Numbered from the stretch's first letter, positions 24,184 to 33,694 are shown. The stretch: DNA of 64,000 bases from Erythrobacter oryzae (GCF_030271515.1 NZ_JASCXI010000003.1:62001-126000), one strand, 5' to 3'. Notes: a model not told the origin generated them from the letters alone. A program made the numbers and translations.

Positions 24184-24297
24184 GGCGCGCCACCCCTTTG
24201 AATTGAGCTGCGCATCTTCGCGCGTGGCAGATGAACCCGGGCCGAACATGGACGTTCCCGGCCCTCTCGCGGTCGTCCGAGAATGGCCGGGACGCCC

Positions 24298-24449
24298 GTC
24301 ATGCTGAACTCGTTTCAGCATCCATCGGGCCACCGGCACGGTGTCTCGAGCCGGCGCGAAGCTTGTCAAGCTTGGCGGGAGATGTGCCGCACCGCATCCA
24401 GCAACTGCGCGAATTTGCAGGATGGATGCTGAAACAAGTTCAGCATGAC
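24298..24449. repeat. Inverted pair of CATGCTGAACT..CAGCATCC intergenic repeats
   Basis: GTCATGCTGAACTCGTTTCA at 24298 continues into GCATCC; the reverse complement recurs at 24421-24449 (GGATGGATGCTGAAACAAGT onward) with a one-base difference. About 94 bases separate the arms. Each arm is itself palindromic (CTGAACT..GTTTCAG). They lie between the TraB/GumN start and the nadB stop. Confidence 0.8.
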
Positions 24450-24459
24450 GATGAAGTGC

Positions 24460-26061
24460 CTAAGGCACCAGCACCGTATCCTTCGCCTCATCCGCCAGCG
24501 CGGGATAATCGAGCGTGTAATGCAGCCCCCGGCTCTCTTTGCGGCGCAGGGCCGACTGCACGATCAGTTCGGCGGCCTGGAGCAGGTTGCGCAGCTCGAT
24601 GAGGTCGGTCGTCACCCGGAAGGCGCCGTAATAATCCTCGACCTCGCGCTTCAGCAGTTCGATCCGACTTGCGGCGCGCTCCAGCCGTTTGGTGGTGCGC
24701 ACGATGCCGACGTAGTTCCACATGAAGCGGCGGATTTCGGTCCAGTTCTGCTTGATGACGACCTCCTCGTCCGAGTCGGTCACGCGGCTTTCGTCCCACG
24801 GGAGGATCGCCGGGGGCGCTTCCAAAGTGTCCCAGCGCGCGAGGATGTCCTGCGCGGCGGCTTCGCCGAAGACGAAGCACTCCAAGAGCGAGTTCGACGC
24901 CAAGCGGTTCGCGCCGTGGAGGCCGCTTTCGGTGCATTCGCCCGCCGCCCACAGGCCGGGGATGTCGGTGCGCGCGGCGAGGTCCACCACCACCCCGCCG
25001 CAGGTATAGTGCTGCGCGGGGACGACCGGGATCGGCGCCTTGGTCATGTCGATGCCGAGGCCCATCAGCTTGTCATAGATGGTCGGGAAGTGGCCCTTCA
25101 CGAAGTCCGGATCTTCATGGCTGATGTCGAGATGGACGTAATCGAGGCCGAAGCGCTTGATCTCGGCGTCGATCGCCCTCGCCACCACATCGCGCGGCGC
25201 AAGCTCCATCCGCTCGGGGTCGTAAAAGGTCATGAACCGCTTGCCGGTGCGCGGGTTGATCAGCCGTCCGCCCTCGCCGCGCACCGCCTCGGTGATGAGG
25301 AAGTTCTTGACGTCGAGGTGGTAGAGGCAGGTCGGGTGGAACTGCATCATCTCCATGTTGGAGACGCGCGCGCCCGCGCGCCACGCCATCGCGATCCCGT
25401 CGCCCGTCGCGCCGCGCGGGGCGGTGGAGAACTGGTAGACGCGCCCCGCCCCTCCGCTGGCAAGGATGGTGGCGCGGGCGACATGGCGCTCGACCCGTCC
25501 GGTGGCCTCGTCGAGCGCATAGACCCCCCACACGCGGCCCGCAGCCGAGAAGTGCTCGCGGTGACGGTCGGTGATGAAGTCGATGCAGGTGCGGCCCGGC
25601 AGCAGCGTGATGTTGGGATTGGCCTCGGCGGCCTTGAGCAGCGCCGATTGCACCGCCCAGCCGGTCGCATCGTCGACATGGACGATCCGCCGGTGCGAAT
25701 GGCCGCCCTCGCGGGTGAGGTGGAGCGCGTCGGCGTCGCGGTTGAACGGCACGCCCAATTCGCACAGCCGGTCGATCGAGGCGGGCGCGCGTTCGATGAC
25801 GAATTCCACCGTCTCGCGATCATTGAGCCCCGCGCCGGCGACCATCGTGTCGCGGATGTGATCCTCGAAGGTATCGCCCGCATCGAGCACGGCGGCGATC
25901 CCGCCCTGCGCCCAGGCGGTCGATCCGCCGGTGAGCGAGCCCTTGGCCAGCACCAGCACCCGCCTTGTCTCGGCCAGCGCCAGCGCCGCGGTCAGCCCCG
26001 CCGCGCCCGATCCGATCACCAGCACATCATGCGGCTGCGCCAAGGCGTTCTCCGTGACCAT
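24460..26061 (-). CDS. nadB: L-aspartate oxidase
   Basis: A 533-residue flavoprotein oxidising L-aspartate to iminoaspartate for quinolinate and NAD synthesis. FAD-binding VIGSGAAGLTAA is at the N-terminus. Family signatures include GGSTAWAQGGIAA, EGGHSHRRIVH, ATGDGIAMAWRAGA, TEAVRGEGG, PAQHYTCGGV and HGANRLASNSLLE. The helical C-terminal domain is present. The start at 26061 is chosen because the protein then begins right before the FAD fold; an upstream codon at 26103 would add 14 residues. No nadA or nadC is adjacent. Confidence 0.95.
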   Translation of the reverse strand: MVTENALAQPHDVLVIGSGAAGLTAALALAETRRVLVLAKGSLTGGSTAWAQGGIAAVLDAGDTFEDHIRDTMVAGAGLNDRETVEFVIERAPASIDRLCELGVPFNRDADALHLTREGGHSHRRIVHVDDATGWAVQSALLKAAEANPNITLLPGRTCIDFITDRHREHFSAAGRVWGVYALDEATGRVERHVARATILASGGAGRVYQFSTAPRGATGDGIAMAWRAGARVSNMEMMQFHPTCLYHLDVKNFLITEAVRGEGGRLINPRTGKRFMTFYDPERMELAPRDVVARAIDAEIKRFGLDYVHLDISHEDPDFVKGHFPTIYDKLMGLGIDMTKAPIPVVPAQHYTCGGVVVDLAARTDIPGLWAAGECTESGLHGANRLASNSLLECFVFGEAAAQDILARWDTLEAPPAILPWDESRVTDSDEEVVIKQNWTEIRRFMWNYVGIVRTTKRLERAASRIELLKREVEDYYGAFRVTTDLIELRNLLQAAELIVQSALRRKESRGLHYTLDYPALADEAKDTVLVP

Positions 26062-26269
26062 TGCAGGCCATTGCCGCGCAATTGGGGCAGCGGCAAGAGC
26101 CAAGTATCGTCCTCACCCTGGTTAGGAAGCTCCGCATTTCCCCTAGGTTGCACTGCAGCATAATGCTACACCGTGCCCGGAGCGACGCCCGACGCAGAAT
26201 CGGAGCGCGCCACGCGGGATGCAACTTACTGTCGGGTCGCCCAAACCTCTCACCGGGGCTTGTCAGTCC

Positions 26270-26461
26270 ATGTCCGTTTTCCAAGCCTTTGCCTGCATGT
26301 TGAACCAGCATCAGCCCCTGCGACGCGACGTCACGTGGAACGGGCGGAACTATATCGGGGTCTGCCGCCATTGCGACGCGCGGATCGAGCGCATCGGCCG
26401 GCGGCGCTGGCGCAGGCGCAAGAGCGAGGATGCCGGCGAGGGCCAGCCGACCCCGCGCTGA
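26270..26461 (+). CDS. Small basic protein with a CxxC motif (63 aa)
   Basis: A 63-residue protein beginning MSVFQAFACMLNQHQP. The middle (RRDVTWNGRNYIGVCRHCDA) contains a Cys-x2-Cys pair and an earlier Cys and His that could complete a small zinc site. The C-terminus is strongly basic (RRRWRRRKSEDAG), suggesting nucleic-acid or membrane contact. No family is firmly recognised. It is convergent with the ABC ATPase gene, 18 bases apart. Codon use is normal. Confidence 0.6.
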   Translation: MSVFQAFACMLNQHQPLRRDVTWNGRNYIGVCRHCDARIERIGRRRWRRRKSEDAGEGQPTPR

Positions 26462-26479
26462 CCGTGCGTCTCGCGGCGA

Positions 26480-27430
26480 TCAGGCCGCGGCGGTCAGCTG
26501 CACGAAGACATCCTCCAGATCGGCCTCGCGAGTGGTGACATCGGCGATCACCAGCCCCTGCGCCTGAAGGATGGCGAGCACCTGCCCGGCATTGAGGCGG
26601 TCCTTGTCATAGGTCACCATGACATCGCGCGCGCCGTCCCATTCGACCTTGGCGAAGGCCTCGTGCGCGGGCGCGGCGGCCAGATCCTCCGCGGCGGTCA
26701 CCGCCACCACCTTCTCGCGCGCCATGCCGACCAGCTCGCGGGTGGTGGTGTCGGCGATCACCCGCCCGTGGTTGATGATCGCGATGCGGTCGCACAGCTC
26801 CTCGGCCTCTTCGAGGTAGTGGGTGGTGAGCACCACGGTCACACCCTCGCGGTTGAGCTCGGCGACCAGTTCCCACAGCTGGCGCCTGAGGTCGACATCG
26901 ACGCCCGCCGTGGGCTCGTCGAGCACGAGGATGGGCGGGCTGTGCACCATCGCCTTGGCCACCAGCAGCCGCCGCTTCATGCCGCCCGACAGCGTGCGGG
27001 CATAAGCATTGCGCTTGTCGGCGAGCCGCACGGCTTCCAGCAGGGCCTCGGAGCGGCGCAGGGCGGCAGGGATGCCGTAGAAACCGGCCTGGTTCTCGAG
27101 CACCTCGAAGGGGGTGAAGAAGGGATCGAAGACGATCTCCTGCGGCACGATCCCGATCGAACGCGAGGCGTTGCGGCGGTGTTCGTCGATGTCGAAGCCC
27201 CAGATGTCGACGCTGCCCGAGGTCTTGTTGACCAGCCCTGCCAGGATGTTGATCAGCGTCGACTTGCCCGCGCCATTGGGGCCGAGCAGCCCGAAGATCG
27301 AACCCTGCGGCACGTCGAAGCTCACGCCGCCCAGCGCCAACTTGCCTTCGGTCATGGTGCCCTTGGCCCCCTTGGCGGGGGCATAGCGTTTGACGAGGTT
27401 GTCGATGCGGATCGCGGGCTCGGTGGACAT
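26480..27430 (-). CDS. ABC transporter ATP-binding protein
   Basis: A 316-residue ATPase with Walker A GPNGAGKS near residue 53, Q-loop in VPQE, signature LSGGM, Walker B ILVLDEPTAG and switch His in LTTHYLEEAEELCDR. It belongs to the CcmA/NodI-like exporter group. A C-terminal extension of about 80 residues (AEDLAAAPAHEAFAKVEWDG) is typical of such ATPases. The partner permease is not adjacent, so the transported substrate is unknown. Confidence 0.93.
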   Translation of the reverse strand: MSTEPAIRIDNLVKRYAPAKGAKGTMTEGKLALGGVSFDVPQGSIFGLLGPNGAGKSTLINILAGLVNKTSGSVDIWGFDIDEHRRNASRSIGIVPQEIVFDPFFTPFEVLENQAGFYGIPAALRRSEALLEAVRLADKRNAYARTLSGGMKRRLLVAKAMVHSPPILVLDEPTAGVDVDLRRQLWELVAELNREGVTVVLTTHYLEEAEELCDRIAIINHGRVIADTTTRELVGMAREKVVAVTAAEDLAAAPAHEAFAKVEWDGARDVMVTYDKDRLNAGQVLAILQAQGLVIADVTTREADLEDVFVQLTAAA

Positions 27431-27502
27431 GGCGCAGGCCTAGGCAAGCCCGCCTGCAAAGGCAATTGAACTCGTGTCCCTGCCCCTGTATCGGGCGGGA
27501 TC

Positions 27503-27763
27503 ATGAGCATTCCTCCTCCCGAAACCCTGCTGGTCGAGACCCGCCGCGTCAGCTGCGACGGCGCGACCGGCATCCGCGGCGGCAAGGGCTATCGCCCGGC
27601 GGCGCTGGGCCATCCGCGCGTGTTCCTCGAGATCGACGAGCACGGCTATGTCGATTGCGGCTATTGCGACCGGCGCTTCGTGCTGAAGGGCGGCCCGGCC
27701 GACGGGGCGGCGCAGGCGGGGCTGGGCGACATCGCCTCCGGGGCCGACGCTGGCCACCCGTAG
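27503..27763 (+). CDS. Zinc-finger (zf-CHCC) domain protein
   Basis: An 86-residue protein of the zf-CHCC family, whose mitochondrial relative is complex I subunit NDUFS6. The zinc site is formed by the Cys in RRVSCDG, a His in the middle segment, and the pair in VDCGYCDRRFVLKGG near residue 55. The C-terminal 20 residues (PADGAAQAGLGDIASGADAG) are non-conserved and overlap the next gene. It diverges from the ABC ATPase. Confidence 0.85.
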   Translation: MSIPPPETLLVETRRVSCDGATGIRGGKGYRPAALGHPRVFLEIDEHGYVDCGYCDRRFVLKGGPADGAAQAGLGDIASGADAGHP

Positions 27764-28325
27764 CCTCGCGCGCCTCGCGGCGGCAGCGCTGGCGCTCGCC
27801 GCGCCGGGGATCGCCGAGGCCAAGGCGGGGTGCGAGCTGATCGAGGTGCTGCGGTCAGCGGACGACGCGCGGCTCAAGGGCGTGGGGCTGGTGGTCAACG
27901 CCAAAGGGCTGCTCGACATGACGCTCGACGGCAAGCCTTCCGTGCTCCGCGATGCGACCGATTGCGACATCGACAGCCCGCAGGACGGGTTCGATCTCCA
28001 ATGCAACTGGCGCTATGCCGCCGGCGCGGAGGAAGCGGCCGGGGACGACCTTGCCCGGATGGTCGCGCGGCTCAATGCGTGCCTGCCAAGCCCGCTCGAA
28101 CCGGTCGCGCCGGTGGTCTATACCGAAGCGAAGATCAAGGAGATGGGGGCGGAATATGGCCCCTCTTTCGAGGAATATCTGCGCAACAACAAGGATCTGG
28201 CGCAATACAAGGCCAGCTATCCCGTCGATGAGGACGGCGATGTTTCGCTCGATATCGACCTGTCACTGGATCGCGATGACCGCGACGGCAAGCTGTGGCT
28301 ATCGGCCAGCTTCGCCCGCTATTAG
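27750..28325 (+). CDS. Predicted periplasmic protein of unknown function, non-ATG start
   Basis: The open frame has no ATG, GTG or TTG between the upstream stop at 27684 and a GTG at 27846, yet the bases before that GTG encode a good signal peptide (LARLAAAALALAAPGIAEA) followed by KAGCELIEV. Translation therefore probably starts at CTG 27750, inside the end of the zinc-finger gene and coupled to it, giving 191 residues. Starting at GTG 27846 would lose the signal. The mature part is acidic with two or three Cys (ATDCDIDS, LQCNWRYAA, NACLPS). No family is recognised. The alternative is a frameshift in the sequence. Confidence 0.6.
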   Translation: MATRSLARLAAAALALAAPGIAEAKAGCELIEVLRSADDARLKGVGLVVNAKGLLDMTLDGKPSVLRDATDCDIDSPQDGFDLQCNWRYAAGAEEAAGDDLARMVARLNACLPSPLEPVAPVVYTEAKIKEMGAEYGPSFEEYLRNNKDLAQYKASYPVDEDGDVSLDIDLSLDRDDRDGKLWLSASFARY

Positions 28326-28398
28326 GTTTGGCCCGCTCAGCCCGCGTTAAGGCCGGGTATGGAATGGCTGGCGCCACAGACTTGAAGGAGATGTCCGC

Positions 28399-28896
28399 AT
28401 GATTCGTATCTCCCCCCGCTCGCGCATGGTGACCGGCTGCCTTGCCGCCGCGCTCGCCACCGCCGCCTCGCTCGCCCTGCCCGCGCAGGCCGCCATCGCC
28501 CGCGGTGATCTCGAGGCCGACGTGACCGCCGCTGCACCTGACGAGGAATCCCCGGCCCCGACCAAGGGCGAACAGCGTCTCGCCAAGCTGCTCGAAGGCC
28601 GCGTCGCGGGCGAGCCGGTGCGCTGCATCAATGCCTTCCGCTACATCCGGATCCAGACGATCGACCGCACCGCCTATGTCTATGGCCGGGGCGATACGAT
28701 CTGGGTGCAGCGCACGCGCCATCCGGAGCAGATCGACAGCCGCGACTACCTGCGGACCATCCGCGGCGATGCCTCGCGGCTGTGCCGGGACGACCAGACC
28801 GTGCAGGTCGAGCCCGTCTCCGGCATCCTGAGCGGCGCGGTGTTCTTCGACGACTTCGTGCCCTACACCCTCGTCAAGCCCGAAGCGGAGGGCTGA
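28399..28896 (+). CDS. Secreted protein of unknown function
   Basis: A 165-residue protein starting at an ATG with AAGGAGAT upstream. The signal peptide (SRMVTGCLAAALATAASLAL, then PAQA) predicts export. The mature domain (residues about 55-160) contains two Cys (VRCINAFRY, SRLCRDDQT) that could form a disulfide, and short beta strands (IRIQTIDRTAYVYGRGDTIW). It probably belongs to a conserved sphingomonad family of unknown function. Its last 34 bases overlap the convergent membrane-anchored gene. Confidence 0.78.
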   Translation: MIRISPRSRMVTGCLAAALATAASLALPAQAAIARGDLEADVTAAAPDEESPAPTKGEQRLAKLLEGRVAGEPVRCINAFRYIRIQTIDRTAYVYGRGDTIWVQRTRHPEQIDSRDYLRTIRGDASRLCRDDQTVQVEPVSGILSGAVFFDDFVPYTLVKPEAEG

Positions 28897-29396
28897 CACA
28901 GGCGCTCGGTCCGCGCGGGGCCCGGCGGCAGCGGGTCCGCGTTGCTGCACCGCGTGCCGAGCGTGCAGGCGCCGCGCACCGGCCCGGCCAGCCCGCAGGT
29001 CGGTTCGCCCATGAGGCCGAGATAGCGGCACTCGCTGCGGACATCGGCAAGCTGCGCGTGCCGCCCCAGCCGGTCCGCATCGGGCCCGGCAAGCACCTGC
29101 TGGGCGCGGCGATAGGCGCTGATCTCGGCGTGGAGTTCGCCCAGCGAATCGGCGACCGCCAGCGCCGTGCGGCGCTCGGCCCGCGCATCGTCCTGACACG
29201 GGGCGGCGGCCACCGTGCGCAGCGGGGCGCGCGGCATGGGGGCCTCCCCCGCCTCGCCGCCGACCGCCGGAGCCCCCGGGGCTGGCGCGTCGGACACCCG
29301 CGCCCCGCTCTGCCACCGGCCGAGCGACCACGAGCCGATCGCCACGCTCAACATGATTGCGCCCAGCGCCGCCGGGCCATCCGCCAAAAGTTCCAT
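28863..29396 (-). CDS. Membrane-anchored protein of unknown function
   Basis: A 177-residue protein starting at the ATG at 29396 with a strong GGGGAGGTGA ribosome site. One N-terminal hydrophobic helix (GPAALGAIMLSVAIGSWSL) likely anchors it, followed by a Pro/Ala-rich linker (DAPAPGAPAVGGEAGEAP). The domain beyond has several Cys (CQDDAR, SECRYLG, PTCGLAG, GACTLGTRC), suggesting disulfides outside the cytoplasm. No family is recognised. It overlaps the convergent upstream gene by 34 bases. The 200 bases between it and the nitronate monooxygenase hold no gene. Confidence 0.65.
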   Translation of the reverse strand: MELLADGPAALGAIMLSVAIGSWSLGRWQSGARVSDAPAPGAPAVGGEAGEAPMPRAPLRTVAAAPCQDDARAERRTALAVADSLGELHAEISAYRRAQQVLAGPDADRLGRHAQLADVRSECRYLGLMGEPTCGLAGPVRGACTLGTRCSNADPLPPGPARTERLCQPSASGLTRV

Positions 29397-29595
29397 CGTC
29401 ACCTCCCCGTCCAAATCCCCCGGGGAGCATCCCGTTGCCACCCGGAGACACACAGCCTCGCGTGCGGGGGCCGACCCCCTCCAGAATCGGCCTGTCGCAC
29501 TTTTACAAGGTGACGCAGAGCGGCCCCCGCGAGAATGCGGGCGACTACCTAGTCGGCGCCGGTGGGCGCTGGCAGTGAACGGGTCGGCGCGGGAA

Positions 29596-30570
29596 TCAGG
29601 CGCGGGCCATCGCCTGCATCCGGGCGATGATCTCCTCGGCCTGGAGCATGATGCGGTCGATCAGCTCCTTGCAGGTCGGGATGTCGTGGATGAGCCCTGC
29701 GACCATCCCGCAGCTCCACGCGCCCTTGTCCATCTCGCCTTCCATCATGATCGAGGGATAGACCCCCGCCACTTCCGCGACGATGTCCTGGAAGGTGATC
29801 GCATCGCCGAGTGCCTTCTCCTTCTCGATCAGGCGTTCGACCGCGGCGTTGTTGAGCACGCGTTCGGTGTTGCGCAGGGGGCGCATCACGAGCCGGGTGT
29901 CGAGTTCGCTCGCGGCGAGGATCGCCTGCTTCACGTTCTCGTGCACCGGGGCTTCCTTGGTGGCGATGAAGCGGGTGCCCATGTTCATCCCCTGCGCGCC
30001 CATTGCGAGGCTGGCGACCAGCGAGCGCCCGTCGGCCATCCCGCCGGAGGAGACAAAGGGAATTTCCAGCTCGTCTGCCGCACGGGGCAGGAGGATGAAG
30101 TTGGGCACGTCGTCCTCGCCCGGGTGGCCGCCGCATTCGAACCCGTCGACGCTCACCGCATCGCAGCCGATGTCCTGCGCCTTCAGCGAGTGGCGCACCG
30201 AGGTGCACTTGTGGATCACCTTGATCCCGGCGTCCTTCAGGGGCGGGAGCAGATCGACCGGGTTGCGCCCCGCGGTCTCGACCACCTTCACGCCGCCTTC
30301 GATGATCGCCTTGACGAGGCCCGGATAGTCGGGCGGGGTCAGGGTCGGGAGGATCGTCAGGTTCACGCCGAAGGGCTTGTCGGTCATGTCCTTGCAGCGC
30401 GCGATCTCGTTCGCGAGCTTCTCGGGCGTGCCCTGCGTGAGGCCGGTGATGATCCCGAGGCCCCCGGCGTTCGACACCGCGGCGGCCATCTCGGCGAACC
30501 CGACATAGTGCATGCCGCCCTGGATGATGGGGTGCTCGATGCCGAACATTTCGGTGATCGCGGTCTTCAT
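29596..30570 (-). CDS. Nitronate monooxygenase family (2-nitropropane dioxygenase-like) flavoprotein
   Basis: A 324-residue FMN-dependent TIM-barrel enzyme. Family sequences are IIQGGMHYVGFAEMAAAVS at the N-terminus, GFECGGHPGEDDV in the middle (His near the flavin), VSSGGMADGRSLVASLAMGA and GTRFIATKEA near the phosphate site. Such enzymes oxidise nitronates; relatives act as enoyl reductases, so the exact substrate is open. The ATG at 30570 follows GGGAGAG. The 275 bases before it hold no gene. Confidence 0.92.
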   Translation of the reverse strand: MKTAITEMFGIEHPIIQGGMHYVGFAEMAAAVSNAGGLGIITGLTQGTPEKLANEIARCKDMTDKPFGVNLTILPTLTPPDYPGLVKAIIEGGVKVVETAGRNPVDLLPPLKDAGIKVIHKCTSVRHSLKAQDIGCDAVSVDGFECGGHPGEDDVPNFILLPRAADELEIPFVSSGGMADGRSLVASLAMGAQGMNMGTRFIATKEAPVHENVKQAILAASELDTRLVMRPLRNTERVLNNAAVERLIEKEKALGDAITFQDIVAEVAGVYPSIMMEGEMDKGAWSCGMVAGLIHDIPTCKELIDRIMLQAEEIIARMQAMARA

Positions 30571-30845
30571 GGCGTGTCTCTCCCGTCTGGGGCCCTTCCG
30601 GGGGCCGTGTTGCAGGCGAGACAAGCCGACTTGGCGGGCGCTTTCAAGCCCGCTTTTGCGAGGGCCCGGCGCGCGCGCCGCGCGCCGTAGCGTCACGTTG
30701 CCACGAATTTTCGGGAGGAACCGGGCGGCGGGGATGCGGTGGGATCTGTGCGCCTCGCCCTCCGCCCGGCATTGGCATCGATGCAGCAGGCCGGGCGCGG
30801 GCGCCTTGATCCAGCGCAAAGCCTTCGAAACGGAGCGAAAACGCC

Positions 30846-31490
30846 TCAGCCGCGGGTGAAGGCGAGGGTGAAGGTGACCGGCACCGCGGGCGTGATCGAG
30901 GGCAGCTGCGCCAGCGCGCGCAATTCGCCAAGCTCGTCGGTCAGGCCGAACATGTCGGTCGAGACGATCACCGGCGCGGTCGGCACTACGGTGATGCGGT
31001 CCTCGGCGACACGGGTGACCAGCACCTCGGTCTCGACCTCGGCCGAGACGCCCTTGACCGTGACCTCGGCCTTCAGCGGCCGGAACACCGACTGACCGAC
31101 CGCAAGGCCCGCAAAGCGCGCCGGATCGAGCTTGGCGGTAACCGTCGCGGCCGGATTGTCGGCGACCGCGAAGAACACCTCGCGCATCCGCTCGTCACGG
31201 ATTTCGACCCCGGTGTTGACCGAGGCGAGGTCGATGGTGAGGCTGGCGGTGCCGTCCGCCGCGACGCTGCCCGAGAGCGTGTCGAAACGGTTGTTTTCGG
31301 CCACCTCGCCCGCCTTGATCGAGACATAGGCGAGGCGCGAGGCGGCCGGATCGAGGGTCCACGCGCTCTCGGTGACCGGCGCGGGCGAGGCGGTGGCATC
31401 GGCGCCGGGCGCCTCCGCCTCGGGCCCGGCACAGGCGGCGAGGGCGAGGGTCACGAAAGCTGCGAGGGGGAGGAAACGATGCGACCGCAT
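30846..31490 (-). CDS. YceI family lipoprotein
   Basis: A 214-residue YceI/lipocalin-like protein. The N-terminus is a lipoprotein signal (AAFVTLALAAC, lipobox LAAC with Cys near residue 20), followed by an Ala/Pro-rich spacer. The YceI domain starts near residue 43 (WTLDPAASRLAYVSIKAGEV) and shows FDTLSGSV, ASLTIDLASVNTG and KAEVTVKGVS. YceI proteins bind isoprenoid-type lipids; here it is likely anchored in a membrane facing the periplasm. Confidence 0.9.
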   Translation of the reverse strand: MRSHRFLPLAAFVTLALAACAGPEAEAPGADATASPAPVTESAWTLDPAASRLAYVSIKAGEVAENNRFDTLSGSVAADGTASLTIDLASVNTGVEIRDERMREVFFAVADNPAATVTAKLDPARFAGLAVGQSVFRPLKAEVTVKGVSAEVETEVLVTRVAEDRITVVPTAPVIVSTDMFGLTDELGELRALAQLPSITPAVPVTFTLAFTRG

Positions 31491-31542
31491 AGGCGAGGCG
31501 ATATGCGATTTGGATGCGGCGCGGAAGGGGGCGTTGGAGCAA

Positions 31543-32076
31543 TCACCCGATCAAGGCTGAACGGCTGCGATTCCGGATCAGCCATCCCGCCACGGCCAAG
31601 GCGAAACAGGGAAGCCAGACCAGAACCGCTTCCGACGCCATCGTCGCCGCGCCGCGTGCCGAGAAGAAGCCTGCCCCGATGGGCGACACGCGGATGGGCG
31701 TAACCGGGGCGAAGACCCGCGCATCGCTGAACGGCCAGAACAGCGCCGGGCCGAGGCCGCCGTTGGTCAGCGCATCCAGCAAGCCGTGGCTCGCCATCGC
31801 GACTGCCAGAAACGCATAGGCACCGATCGAGCGCGCTTCGCGCCAGATGGCGGCAATCACACCGGCGACCAGCAAGGAAAAGGCGAGCGCATGGGTCGCG
31901 CCGCGGTGGCCCCAGGTATCCGCATAGTCGATGCCGAGGCGGAAGCCGATCACATCCGCATCGGGGAGCATGGCCAGAACCGCTCCCGCAGCTGCCAGTT
32001 TCGGGCTGATCGTGCCCCGACCGGCCGCAGCCGCGAAGGCGAGCGGCACGACAGCATGGGTCATTATCGTGGGCAT
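31543..32076 (-). CDS. YdjM-like membrane-bound metal-dependent hydrolase
   Basis: A 177-residue integral membrane protein of the YdjM (DUF457) family. It has about four hydrophobic segments and the family His/Asp motifs: MTHAVVPLAF, MLPDADVIG, WGHRGATHALAFS and ASHGLLDALTNGG, which together form a likely metal site at the membrane face. The physiological substrate is unknown. It follows guaA in the opposite direction of the window numbering (guaA ends 25 bases upstream of its start) and YceI follows it. Confidence 0.88.
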   Translation of the reverse strand: MPTIMTHAVVPLAFAAAAGRGTISPKLAAAGAVLAMLPDADVIGFRLGIDYADTWGHRGATHALAFSLLVAGVIAAIWREARSIGAYAFLAVAMASHGLLDALTNGGLGPALFWPFSDARVFAPVTPIRVSPIGAGFFSARGAATMASEAVLVWLPCFALAVAGWLIRNRSRSALIG

Positions 32077-32101
32077 CGGCGCTCCGGCGCAATGCGCGGG
32101 A

Positions 32102-33694
32102 TCACTCCCACTCGATCGTCCCCGGTGGCTTCGACGTATAGTCGTAGACCACCCGGTTGATGCCCTTCACCTCGTTGACGATGCGGGTCGCGACGCGGGT
32201 CAGGAAGCCGGCGTCGAAGGGGAAGACGTCGGCGGTCATCCCGTCGGTCGAGGTCACCGCGCGCAAGGCACAGACCGAATCGTAAGTGCGCCCGTCGCCC
32301 ATCACGCCCACGGTCTTGACCGGCAGCAGCACCGCGAAGGCCTGCCAGATCGCGTCGTAGAGCCCGGCGTTGCGGATTTCCTCGAGGTAGACCGCGTCGG
32401 CCTTCCTCAGGATGTCGCAGCGCTCCTTGGTGACCTCGCCGGGGATGCGGATCGCGAGGCCCGGGCCGGGGAAGGGGTGGCGGCCGACGAAGGCGTCGGG
32501 CAGGCCGAGCTCGCGCCCGAGATCGCGGACCTCGTCCTTGAACAATTCGCGCAAGGGCTCGACCAGCGCCATGTTCATCCGCTCGGGCAGGCCGCCGACA
32601 TTGTGGTGGCTCTTGATCGTGACGCTCGGCCCGCCGGTGAAGCTGACGCTTTCGATGACGTCCGGATAGAGCGTGCCCTGCGCAAGGAAATCCGCCCCGC
32701 CGACCTTCTTCGCCTCGGCCTCGAACACGTCGATGAAGGTCTTGCCGATGAACTTGCGCTTGGCCTCGGGGTCGGTGAGGCCGGCGAGCCCGCCGAGGAA
32801 CAGCGCCTCGGCCTCCACGTGCACCAGCGGGATGTTGTAGTGGTCGCGGAACAGGGTCACGACCTGCTCGGCCTCGTTCATGCGCATGAGGCCGTGGTCG
32901 ACGAAGACGCAGGTGAGTTGGTCGCCGATCGCCTCGTGGATCAGCACCGCGGCAACGGCGGAGTCCACCCCGCCCGAAAGCCCGCAGATGACCCGCTTGT
33001 CGCCCACCTGCGCGCGGATTTCGGCGATCTTGGTCTGGCGGAACTCGGCCATCGTCCAGTCGCCCTTGAGGCCGCAGACGTGGCGGACGAAGTTGGCGAT
33101 CAGGCGCGCGCCGTCGGGGGTGTGGACCACCTCGGGGTGGAACTGGGTGCCGTAGAAGCGGCGCGCCTCGTCCGCGATCACCGCGAAGGGCGCGCCGTCG
33201 GAGGTGGCGACGATCTCGAAGCCGGGGGCAAAGGCGGTGACCTTGTCGCCGTGGCTCATCCACACCTGGTGCCGCTCGCCCACTTCCCACAGGCCGTTGA
33301 ACAGCGCGCATTCGGCAGTGACGGTGAGGAAGGCGCGGCCGAACTCGCCGCCCTCGCCCGTTTCGTGCCCCGGCTTGACCTCGCCGCCCAACTGGTGGGT
33401 CATCACCTGCTGGCCATAGCAGATGCCGAGGATCGGCACGCCCGCCTCGAACAGCGCCTGCGGGGCGCGGGGGGAGCCATCCTCGGGGACGCTGGCGGGC
33501 GAGCCCGAGAGGATGATGCCCTTGGGCTTCATCCGCCGGAACGCGGCCTCGGCCTGGGTGAAGGGGGCGATCTCGGAATAGACCCCCGCCTCGCGCACCC
33601 GGCGGGCGATCAGCTGGGTCACCTGCGAGCCGAAATCGACGATCAGGATGGAATCGGAGACGGCGGACTCGCCGCCAAGGGTGTGCGCGCTCAT
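32102..33694 (-). CDS. guaA: GMP synthase (glutamine-hydrolysing)
   Basis: A 530-residue two-domain enzyme converting XMP to GMP. The N-terminal class I amidotransferase has the catalytic Cys in GICYGQQ near residue 95 and His/Glu in [12 protein letters not shown]. The ATP-pyrophosphatase domain has the PP-loop [11 protein letters not shown] near residue 240. The C-terminal dimerisation domain ends TIEWE as in the family. It stands upstream of the YdjM-like gene; the 271-base gap to urcA holds both divergent promoters and no gene. Confidence 0.97.
   Translation of the reverse strand: MSAHTLGGESAVSDSILIVDFGSQVTQLIARRVREAGVYSEIAPFTQAEAAFRRMKPKGIILSGSPASVPEDGSPRAPQALFEAGVPILGICYGQQVMTHQLGGEVKPGHETGEGGEFGRAFLTVTAECALFNGLWEVGERHQVWMSHGDKVTAFAPGFEIVATSDGAPFAVIADEARRFYGTQFHPEVVHTPDGARLIANFVRHVCGLKGDWTMAEFRQTKIAEIRAQVGDKRVICGLSGGVDSAVAAVLIHEAIGDQLTCVFVDHGLMRMNEAEQVVTLFRDHYNIPLVHVEAEALFLGGLAGLTDPEAKRKFIGKTFIDVFEAEAKKVGGADFLAQGTLYPDVIESVSFTGGPSVTIKSHHNVGGLPERMNMALVEPLRELFKDEVRDLGRELGLPDAFVGRHPFPGPGLAIRIPGEVTKERCDILRKADAVYLEEIRNAGLYDAIWQAFAVLLPVKTVGVMGDGRTYDSVCALRAVTSTDGMTADVFPFDAGFLTRVATRIVNEVKGINRVVYDYTSKPPGTIEWE

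Noticed and set aside
24445..26163. 572-codon open frame on the plus strand opposite nadB
   Set aside because: High-GC antisense shadow: composition is Arg/Gly/His-rich with no motif, while the minus strand encodes a complete aspartate oxidase.
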